Translations under genes and position numbers: made by a program | Shown here: positions 24,972-31,018 of the stretch, in pieces | How positions within the stretch are numbered: the stretch's first letter is position 1 | Layout of the letters: the number at the start of each line of letters is the position of its first letter | The notes under the pieces: generated by a model | What the model saw: only the letters and a program-made list of their open reading frames with translations | What the model was told of the DNA's origin: nothing | Databases searched by the model: none | Source of the DNA: Wolbachia sp. | Lineage (GTDB): Bacteria > Pseudomonadota > Alphaproteobacteria > Rickettsiales > Anaplasmataceae | Assembly: GCA_022836975.1 (NCBI GenBank) | Contig: JAIXMJ010000005.1 | Location: 1-31,018 of the forward strand | DNA length: 31,018 nucleotides | Direction of reading: 5' to 3'

Positions 24972-25315
24972 ATGTTTATTAGTGTTTTTGATGAACAGCA
25001 ATCTTTACCTAAGGTACTACAAAAACGTTATGCAAATCGTGCCTATAGCAACGATGTTATTATAGTTGATGGTAATCTGGATGTACAAAGATAAAGATAA
25101 CAAAGATAATGTAAAAGAGATAGAGTGGTTTATTATAGCAAAAAACGGTGATGGACCTTACATTCTATGTATACCAGCAGTATTAATTACTAAAAAATTA
25201 TTAGTGGATGGCATAAAAAGTATGGTGTTATGTCTTGTATTGGTTTGATAACACTAGCAGAGTATATGCAAGAATTAAGCGGGTTTACAATCAAACAGTA
25301 CTGTTCCTCTACGTA
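24972..25315 (+). pseudogene. Decayed gene fragment in three frames, unknown function
   Basis: Three consecutive plus-strand frames read as one protein: MFISVFDEQQSLPKVLQKRY and RAYSNDVIIVDGNLDV (from ATG 24972), then DKDNKDNVKEIEWFIIAKNG and PYILCIPAVLITKKLLVDGI (about 25081-25216), then KYGVMSCIGLITLAEYMQEL and SGFTIKQYCSST, stop at 25313-25315. The second shift is in GGCATAAAAAG, where one extra A would restore frame. The final part (GxYxxxxPAVLITKKLL...YGVM) faintly recalls the C-terminus of saccharopine-dehydrogenase-like oxidoreductases, but I cannot confirm it. It lies 80 bases before rpmB. Confidence 0.45.
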
Positions 25316-25339
25316 GTAGATAAATATTTAGAAGAAGTA

Positions 25340-25367
25340 TTGACTTTTTTACTTTATGATGTAACCT
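25340..25367 (+). promoter_or_regulatory. Possible promoter of rpmB-lipA
   Basis: TTGACT (25340-25345) matches the -35 consensus at five of six bases; TAACCT (25362-25367) at 16 bases spacing is a poor -10. It lies about 30 bases before the rpmB start. Weak. Confidence 0.3.
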
Positions 25368-25395
25368 GAAGTTATAAAGTAATCTGGTATGTAAA

Positions 25396-25689
25396 GTGAG
25401 TAGGATTTGCGAGCTAACAAATAGGAAGAAGTCTATCGGAAATAAGGTATCACATTCAAATCGTAAGACTAAGCGTACTTTCTGTTTAAATTTGCATAAA
25501 GTTACGTTATACAGCCATATATTAAACAAAAAATTTAGGTTTCGTATAGCAACAAGGACTTTAAGGACTATAGATTATAAAGGTGATCTTGATGCTTTTC
25601 TATTGAATACAAGAATGGTAAAACTAAGTGAAAAAGCTCAAAAAATCAAGAAGGACCTAAAAAAAGCTTTAACAAAAAATGCAGTGTAA
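25396..25689 (+). CDS. rpmB: Large-subunit ribosomal protein L28 (bL28)
   Basis: A 97-residue bL28, a basic structural protein of the 50S subunit near the exit-site (E) tRNA. The start MSRICELTNRKKSIGNKVSH is the family hallmark, followed by KRTFCLNLHKVTLYSHILNK and the FRFRIATRTLRTIDYKG beta region. It is a GTG start at 25396; the frame is closed just upstream and no better ATG fits. The gene overlaps the lipA start by 11 bases, so the two are coupled. Two consecutive cysteines of the zinc form are not present, as in many L28. Confidence 0.93.
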   Translation: MSRICELTNRKKSIGNKVSHSNRKTKRTFCLNLHKVTLYSHILNKKFRFRIATRTLRTIDYKGDLDAFLLNTRMVKLSEKAQKIKKDLKKALTKNAV

Positions 25690-26551
25690 GCCTCAGTGGT
25701 TAAAGGTAAAAGCTCCAAGTGGTAAAGTATTTGAGGAAACTTTCAACACTGTCAAGCTACATAAGTTACATACAGTATGTGAAGAAGCAGCTTGCCCAAA
25801 TATAGGTGAATGTTGGAACAAAGGTCACGCAACTGTGATGATTCTTGGCTCTATTTGTACTCGTGCATGTGCATTTTGTAATGTCACCACAGGTATTCCT
25901 GAAAAATTGGACCCACATGAGCCAGAAAATCTTGCGAAAGCCTTGCAGAAGTTAAATTTAAACCATGTTGTTATCACTTCAGTTGATCGCGATGATTTAG
26001 ATGATGGAGGTGCAGGACAATTTATAGAATGTATAAAAGAAATTAGAAAAATTAACCATAAAATCACCATAGAAGTTTTAACACCGGATTTTTTAAACAA
26101 GCATGGTGCATTTGAAGCAATTGCCGTTGCTAGGCCAGATGTTTACAATCACAATATTGAAACTGTGCCAAGGTTATATGCAAAAATTAGACCACGTGCA
26201 CGTTATTTTCATTCTTTATACTTATTAAAAACAGTAAAACAAATTAACCATAATGTTTTTACAAAGTCAGGGCTAATGGTCGGTTTGGGTGAAACAAAAG
26301 AAGAAATATTCCAGGTCATGGATGATTTACGTAGTGCTGAAGTTGATTTCATTACTATTGGTCAATACTTACAGCCTACAGCACAACACGCAAAACTAGA
26401 AAGGTATGTTACTCCTGAAGAATTCGATCATTACAAGTATATCGCTTATTCCAAAGGATTTCTAGTTGTTGCATCCAGCCCACTAACTAGATCGTCATAT
26501 CATGCAGAAGAAGATTTTAAAAAGCTTAAAGCAACTCATTTTAATACTTAA
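25679..26551 (+). CDS. lipA: Lipoyl synthase
   Basis: A 290-residue radical SAM enzyme inserting two sulfur atoms into octanoyl chains on E2 subunits of 2-oxoacid dehydrogenases, making lipoyl groups. The auxiliary iron-sulfur cluster motif CX4CX5C is C34, C39, C45 (CEEAACPNIGECW), and the radical SAM CX3CX2C is C60, C64, C67 (CTRACAFC). VVITSVDRDDLDDGGAGQF near 97 and the terminal RSSYHAEEDF (serine cluster ligand) are intact. Length is typical. It overlaps rpmB by 11 bases; ATG 25679 fits the family start MxxKPxWLKVKAP. Confidence 0.97.
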   Translation: MQCKPQWLKVKAPSGKVFEETFNTVKLHKLHTVCEEAACPNIGECWNKGHATVMILGSICTRACAFCNVTTGIPEKLDPHEPENLAKALQKLNLNHVVITSVDRDDLDDGGAGQFIECIKEIRKINHKITIEVLTPDFLNKHGAFEAIAVARPDVYNHNIETVPRLYAKIRPRARYFHSLYLLKTVKQINHNVFTKSGLMVGLGETKEEIFQVMDDLRSAEVDFITIGQYLQPTAQHAKLERYVTPEEFDHYKYIAYSKGFLVVASSPLTRSSYHAEEDFKKLKATHFNT

Positions 26552-26619
26552 GCTCCAGCGTTAAATTTAAGGAATTATTTGATTTTTCAGCAGCTAACGA
26601 GAAGTTTTAGCAGGCTACA

Positions 26620-26752
26620 GCTAATTATAAGGGATAGCACGTCTTTTAAATGTTTACTATTACAGCTTATGGAAGACCTATCTGATAGAGAGCTTGGTTA
26701 CCTATGTAATAATAATTCAGCAAAGTAGTTTGGACTTATACCGGATCATTTA
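26620..26752 (+). pseudogene. Transposase N-terminal relic (DUF772 type), cut by an IS
   Basis: In one frame the segment reads RDSTSFKCLLLQLMEDLSDR and ELGYLCNNNSAK, then a TAG stop, then FGLIPDH. This is close to the start of IS5/IS1182-type transposases with a DUF772 domain (the LxxLSDRELExxLxxNxAxKWFCG pattern, with W replaced by the stop). IS427-type copy B inserts directly after it at 26753. Nothing that continues the transposase is seen beyond 27470. Confidence 0.5.
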
Positions 26753-27470
26753 GGGTATGTCGTCATAAGATTTTGGCTCACATTAATAAAGCTTCAAGGA
26801 AAAGACAAGCCATATACGATCGTGCATTTTTAGCATCGCCATTCTTTAAATTTTTGAAATGTACTATGCCTAAGTTTATATAGCTCCTTGTCTATTTTGC
26901 TTGGAATTTTCCTGTTCCTCTTTGATGGAATTATAGGGCTTATGCTTGATTTTCTTGATAAATCTATAATACGTATTCGTACCGTAAGCTTATAAGGCAT
27001 ATGTCTTGGGTTAGCCTGAATGTCTGGAACCTTCTGATTCTGACCGGCATACCATGCGCATCCACGGTCTTTGCCCCTTTTGGTCCTGCTAATCATTTGA
27101 TCTTTTTCTTTTGCTCCAAGTCCAGCTTTATGTACTTTAACATAGCCACTAAAGATCAACAAAAATTTTCAATAAATATTTCCTTATCACGCCACACCTG
27201 CAAAATTTTCTGCTTCCAATAGCCATAATAAGGTGGTCCATGGTGCACTGGTGCTAAATATCCATATTTATGAATCTCCTATTATCCTTTGCAACCCCTT
27301 CCTAGCTACCTCTTCTTCCAGGCAAGTGACTTTCTAATTTATTCCACAATCCGTCGCTTATATCATGCCTTCTATGTGTTATTTCTCTTTCCATCTTTTC
27401 TAACCCTTAAATTCTGTCATTATATAAACTTTTGACATTTATTCAACTAGTACCTTGTGACGACATACCC
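26753..27470 (-). mobile_element. IS427-type (IS5 family) element, degenerate, copy B
   Basis: 718 bases with terminal repeats GGGTATGTCGTCATAAG and CCTTGTGACGACATACCC, and TA on both sides (26751-26752, 27471-27472). It is about 85% similar by eye to copy A over most of its length and is likewise shorter than an intact element. Its left end cuts a transposase relic. Confidence 0.8.
26790..27394 (-). pseudogene. IS5-family (IS427 group) DDE transposase, broken, copy B
   Basis: From ATG 27394 the frame starts MEREITHRRHDISDGLWNKL, then ESHLPGRRGS, and meets a stop (TAG) at the place where copy A has QWGG. Later parts survive in shifted frames; the longest, 27162-26830, gives SGYVKVHKAGLGAKEKDQMI near its start and KNRKIPSKIDKELYKLRHST near its end. 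Several stops and frameshifts show it is not functional. Confidence 0.75.
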
Positions 27471-27638
27471 TACTCAATATTAGATTTTCTAATAATGTTT
27501 TTACTGTATTTTTCAAAAAGCCTTTTTGAGCTTTATAGCGTTATGTAGATATAATGTTAAGATAGAGCAAGCTCAAGAAGAAGAATTCTTACTGTTCTAC
27601 AAAATATTTAATATATAAAGAACTCACACAAAGAAAAG

Positions 27639-27710
27639 TGACTCTTACGGGATTTGAACCCGTGTTACCACCGTGAAAGGGTGGTGTCCTAACCACTAGA
27701 CGAAAGAGTC
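27639..27710 (-). tRNA. tRNA-Glu (UUC)
   Basis: A 72-nt cloverleaf on the minus strand: acceptor GACTCTT/AAGAGTC, D-arm GTC/GAC, anticodon stem CCACC/GGTGG with loop CTTTCAC (anticodon TTC), T-arm CGGG/CCCG with loop GTTCAAAT, discriminator A. CCA is not encoded. It would decode GAA and GAG. With the GatCAB subunits in this window it has a relative role, since the nondiscriminating GluRS charges both tRNA-Glu and tRNA-Gln in such bacteria. Confidence 0.96.
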
Positions 27711-27767
27711 AATAACAAAGTTATACACAATTCGTTCAATAAATTCAATCCCTTTAAACTCATTCTT

Positions 27768-28592
27768 TTAAATCCATTTCACTAAAGGAGGCATTGACAT
27801 CATAAGTGCATCTGGGTTACCGTTAGTTATCAAACCAAACCTAGTACCACGATCATATAATAAATTAAATTCTACATACCTTCCGCGCTTTATTAGTTGA
27901 TGTTCACGTTGTTCTTCTGTCCAAGACTTATTTATATGTCTCTGTATAATATATAAGAGAATTTCTAAAAACGCTTCACCAACCGTTTTTGTAAAATTGA
28001 AATCTTTATTCCAATTATTTGAATTAAGATTATCGTAAAAGATACCACCTATACCACGAGGTTCTTGCCTATGCGGTAAGAAGAAATAGTTGTCACATTG
28101 TTGTTTAAATTTTACATAATATCCAGAATCAAATTTATCACACGCTGTCTTGAGTGAAGTATGAATATATTTATCATCATCCTTATCATAATATATCGGT
28201 GTAAAATCCATACCTCCACCAAACCATTGATGTGAAGTAGATATTAGCCTTGTATTCATGTGTGCTGCAGGAATAAGAGGCGACTGCATATGAGATACTA
28301 TAGAGATACCACTTGCCCAAAACTCTCCGTTACTTTTACTTGCACCAGGAACTTCATTGATAACTGAATCTGCAAGCTTGCCATATACTTCAGAAACATT
28401 TATTCCTACTTTCTCAAATACGTCCCCATAAATAATAGTAGATTCACCCCCTCCACCACCAGAACGTTTCCATACTTTCTTTTGAACTTTTGGTTCCTTT
28501 GAAAATTGTCTTTCAAGTGAAATGAAAGATTCTCTGATTTCATCCCTTAATGCATAAAACCATTCTACAACTACTTTTTTCTGCTTTTCCAT
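27768..28592 (-). CDS. hemF: Oxygen-dependent coproporphyrinogen III oxidase
   Basis: A 274-residue homodimeric enzyme converting coproporphyrinogen III to protoporphyrinogen IX with O2, late in haem synthesis. Conserved blocks are RSGGGGGESTIIYGDVFEKVGIN (44-66), HMNTRLI near 116, HQWFGGGMDFTPIYYD near 125, PHRQEPRGIGGIFYDNLN near 169 and KRGRYVEFNLLYDRGTRFGL near 231. Length is slightly below the E. coli 299, as in other alphaproteobacteria. The ATG at 28592 gives a standard start. Divergent from cckA. Confidence 0.96.
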   Translation of the reverse strand: MEKQKKVVVEWFYALRDEIRESFISLERQFSKEPKVQKKVWKRSGGGGGESTIIYGDVFEKVGINVSEVYGKLADSVINEVPGASKSNGEFWASGISIVSHMQSPLIPAAHMNTRLISTSHQWFGGGMDFTPIYYDKDDDKYIHTSLKTACDKFDSGYYVKFKQQCDNYFFLPHRQEPRGIGGIFYDNLNSNNWNKDFNFTKTVGEAFLEILLYIIQRHINKSWTEEQREHQLIKRGRYVEFNLLYDRGTRFGLITNGNPDALMMSMPPLVKWI

Positions 28593-28668
28593 AATTATTA
28601 TATATTATTATATATCTACAGGTTAATAAATATATAATAATTATATCGATATAACAACAGTATTTAAT

Positions 28669-31018
28669 ATGACAATGAGAAAAAGATATATAGATAACAA
28701 AAAAGAAAATAAAGTAGATTTTATATTGAGAAATTATGGAATATCTAGCATAGTAGCTGCTGCTATCACGTTCTTTCCTGCAATAATAATATCTATACTT
28801 TATTTCTGTAATATATACGATCCTCATACTAATATAGAAATTAATCTATTGATGAGTGCTATTGTAACATTATTTGTAGTACACAATATTAAACGTTACA
28901 GGTATATTCTTAATACTATAGAGTTTCAGAATGCAATATTTGCAAATGCATTAAATCATAACACTGAATTTTGCGTGATTTTACATAAGAACAAAGATGT
29001 TGTTTACGCTGACACAAGATTTTATGAAAGATTTAGAGAACATATTAGTAAAGAAATTTCTTTAAGCAAAATCCTTGAAGTAATTAATGCTTCAGAAAAA
29101 GACAAAAAAGCATTTGATCATGCTCTTAAAAATACAACTTCCATACAAACATATATTTCTCTTAATAAAAAAAATAAAATCTCTCATTTTCTTATATCCC
29201 TTGAACCTGTACCAAATAATCCACAAGTTCCAATAAATGATGAAAGAGTTTTAAATCTATCTCTTGTACCAATAGCAAGGCCAAAAGGATATTTTGTATT
29301 AAAGGCAACAAAAATTAATAGAGAACAGGTATACGAAGAATTAATAGCAAAACATAATATAGCTACCTATATTGCAAATACTAAAAGAGTAATTTTATCT
29401 GTAAATCAAAGATTTTTAGACATATTTGAGTTAACTAAACTTGAAAAAGGCAGCTCAATTAATGATTTCATTTCAAGGTTTGAACCTGACGATGTAGAAA
29501 ACCAAAATGAAACTTTATTTCTTACCGCAAGTTGTACTCCTTTTAAAGCTCGCATGAGTACAACTCTATTCTGTGATAAATATAACAATAGCTATATATA
29601 TGGATTTATTACACCCTCAGAATCAAATATTGTAGACTATCAACTACATCCATGCTTTACACATTCATCAATCGCTATTGCACAATGTGACGTAAACGGT
29701 AACTTTATAAAAAAAAATCCAGCTTTAATAAAGCTCACAAAATCAGACAAAGATTCAATTTTTTCAATAATATCCAGTAGTTCACACAGAAAAATACGTG
29801 AATACTTTTCAAGTAACAGAATAAATAATGCGCTTTTTAATGTACAGCTCAATAATAATAACAGTACGAAAGTGTACTTTAACAAATTTATCCATAATGA
29901 AACCATTTTCATAATCTGCTATTTTGTTGACAATAGTGAGCATAAAAATTTAGAACTGAAACTCGAACATTATCAAAAAATGCAAGCAATAGGCCAGTTA
30001 GCTGGAGGTATTGCACATGACTTTAATAATATTTTAACAGGTATAATAGGATTCTGTGATTTACTCCTACTACAACATCCAGCTGGAGATCCATCTTTTG
30101 GAGACATTATACAAATACAACAAAACGCAAAACGTGGATCAAATTTGGTGAAACAATTGCTTGCTTTCTCTAGAAAGCAAACTTTACAACCAAAGATTGT
30201 AGATGTCAACAATACTATAGATAGTCTTTATGAAATGATAAAAAGGTTAATAGGTGAAAATATAAAATTTATTACTCATTACGCAAGTGATTTAGGCGCT
30301 GTTAAGGCAGACCGGGGACAGCTAGAGCAAGTTATTATTAATCTAGTTGTAAACGCAAGTGCTGCGATGGAAAAGGGTGGAGAATTAACCATACGCACTT
30401 CAAATAAAAAGATAGATTCATTAAATTCTACATTTCAAGATATGTTTTCTCCAGATAAAGAAGCTACCGAACACGGAAAATATATTCTTATTGAAGTAAT
30501 TGATACAGGATGCGGTATAGATAGCAGTATAATTGACAAAATATTTGACCCATTTTTTTCTACGAAAGATAGTACTTCTGGCACAGGACTAGGTCTGTCA
30601 ACAGTATATGGAATTATCAAACAAACTGAAGGATATATTTATGTTAGCAGCAAAGTAGGACAAGGTACTAAGTTTTGTATATTTTTACCTATGATCTATG
30701 TATCAGATGAGAGTTACGCAGAAGAAAGTATTGAAAAAGTTGAATATTTAATATCAAATGAAATTACAGAAGGTGGCACAATCTTGTTAGTTGAAGATGA
30801 AGATTCAGTAAGGGAATTTACAACTAAGGCATTAACGAGACGTGGGTTTACTGTAATAGAGGCTAGTATAGGTAGTCAAGCACTAGAAATAATTAATAAA
30901 AACAATCAACATATAGATCTTATTATTACTGACGTAGTCGTTCCAGAAGCAAGTGGACCAGAAATAGTAAAAGAAGCATTAATTCGCAGACCAGGTATAA
31001 GCGTCATGTTTATTTCAG
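28669..31018 (+). CDS. cckA: Hybrid sensor histidine kinase CckA (3' end outside window)
   Basis: 783 codons of a cell-cycle histidine kinase, cut by the window end. Two membrane segments lie near residues 23-46 and 58-72, followed by two PAS-like regions (about 90-400). The HisKA domain has AGGIAHDFNNILTGIIGF with phospho-accepting H450. The ATPase domain shows the N box NLVVNASAAM (N562), G1 DTGCGID (about 612) and G2 GTGLGLS (about 638). A receiver domain begins ILLVEDEDSVREF, with phospho-acceptor D755 in IITDVVVPE. CckA with ChpT drives phosphorylation of CtrA, the cell-cycle regulator conserved in Anaplasmataceae. Only the end of the receiver domain is missing. ATG 28669 is the first in frame; an ATG at 28675 is an alternative. 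Confidence 0.93.
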   Translation, partial: MTMRKRYIDNKKENKVDFILRNYGISSIVAAAITFFPAIIISILYFCNIYDPHTNIEINLLMSAIVTLFVVHNIKRYRYILNTIEFQNAIFANALNHNTEFCVILHKNKDVVYADTRFYERFREHISKEISLSKILEVINASEKDKKAFDHALKNTTSIQTYISLNKKNKISHFLISLEPVPNNPQVPINDERVLNLSLVPIARPKGYFVLKATKINREQVYEELIAKHNIATYIANTKRVILSVNQRFLDIFELTKLEKGSSINDFISRFEPDDVENQNETLFLTASCTPFKARMSTTLFCDKYNNSYIYGFITPSESNIVDYQLHPCFTHSSIAIAQCDVNGNFIKKNPALIKLTKSDKDSIFSIISSSSHRKIREYFSSNRINNALFNVQLNNNNSTKVYFNKFIHNETIFIICYFVDNSEHKNLELKLEHYQKMQAIGQLAGGIAHDFNNILTGIIGFCDLLLLQHPAGDPSFGDIIQIQQNAKRGSNLVKQLLAFSRKQTLQPKIVDVNNTIDSLYEMIKRLIGENIKFITHYASDLGAVKADRGQLEQVIINLVVNASAAMEKGGELTIRTSNKKIDSLNSTFQDMFSPDKEATEHGKYILIEVIDTGCGIDSSIIDKIFDPFFSTKDSTSGTGLGLSTVYGIIKQTEGYIYVSSKVGQGTKFCIFLPMIYVSDESYAEESIEKVEYLISNEITEGGTILLVEDEDSVREFTTKALTRRGFTVIEASIGSQALEIINKNNQHIDLIITDVVVPEASGPEIVKEALIRRPGISVMFIS

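Noticed and set aside
24972..25088. Functional 38-codon gene starting at ATG 24972
   Set aside because: The frame looks protein-like but closes just where a neighbouring frame continues in the same style, so a broken longer gene is the better reading.
25275..25529. 84-codon minus-strand frame
   Set aside because: Overlaps the start of rpmB on the other strand and has no family resemblance.
27513..27529. Hairpin TCAAAAA-GCC-TTTTTGA downstream of tRNA-Glu
   Set aside because: The stem is AT-only and lacks a T run on either strand, so a terminator call is not justified.
28540..28827. 95-codon minus-strand frame upstream of hemF
   Set aside because: It overlaps the cckA and hemF starts and consists of tyrosine/isoleucine-rich translation of AT-rich DNA.
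1..31018. CRISPR array, rRNA operon, phage or toxin-antitoxin module
   Set aside because: No regularly spaced repeat set, no rRNA-like conserved stretches, and no recognisable phage, toxin or defence genes were found on reading both strands.

Overview
This AT-rich window comes from the chromosome of an obligate intracellular alphaproteobacterium of the order Rickettsiales. Family Anaplasmataceae (Ehrlichia/Anaplasma/Wolbachia relatives) fits best. The evidence is the style of the GroEL, LipA, HemF and CckA proteins, a small beta-barrel protein resembling the P44/Msp2/WSP surface-antigen family, alphaproteobacterial gene pairs such as ihfA-merR, and scattered housekeeping operons separated by decayed insertion sequences. 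I cannot name the species. The IS load is more Wolbachia-like than Ehrlichia-like.

Layout. 1-488: IS debris (an IS5-type transposase start at the edge and a MITE-like relic). 489-4310: minus-strand topA-aatA, then a tRNA with a CAU anticodon and trxA behind a good promoter. 4741-6476: a surface-antigen-like outer membrane protein and a membrane-anchored DsbA-like oxidoreductase (minus). 6807-10456: a PgpA-family membrane protein that has lost its acidic motifs, then glyQ and glyS (plus). 10457-12002: an IS427-type element lodged in the last codons of a short lineage-specific gene that also looks frameshifted. 12089-14467: dcd-lepA (minus). 14549-17003: ihfA-merR and ppiD (plus). 17004-18701: an IS remnant, then prs-gatC (minus). 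18861-20285: gatB (plus). 20286-21171: a mosaic of three IS fragments. 21329-23366: groES-groEL and a strong terminator. 23465-24682: a decayed full-length IS5-family copy, a 315-bp non-autonomous derivative with TTA target duplications, and an abutting IS end. 24683-25395: a GC-richer hairpin-forming segment and a frameshifted gene fragment. 25396-26551: rpmB-lipA. 26552-27470: an IS427-type copy inserted in another transposase relic. 27639-31018: tRNA-Glu, hemF (minus) and cckA (plus, cut by the window edge).

The core genes cover translation (glyQS, gatB/gatC, lepA, rpmB, two tRNAs), nucleotide supply (prs, dcd), envelope protein folding (DsbA-like, PpiD), chaperonins, haem and lipoate synthesis, and cell-cycle signalling (CckA). 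I found no CRISPR array, toxin-antitoxin pair, phage module or recognisable defence system. The most unusual items are the degenerate PgpA-like protein in the glyQS operon, a gene whose C-terminus was rewritten by an IS, a MITE-like family that shares one deletion signature, and a possible structured RNA near 24.87-24.96 kb.
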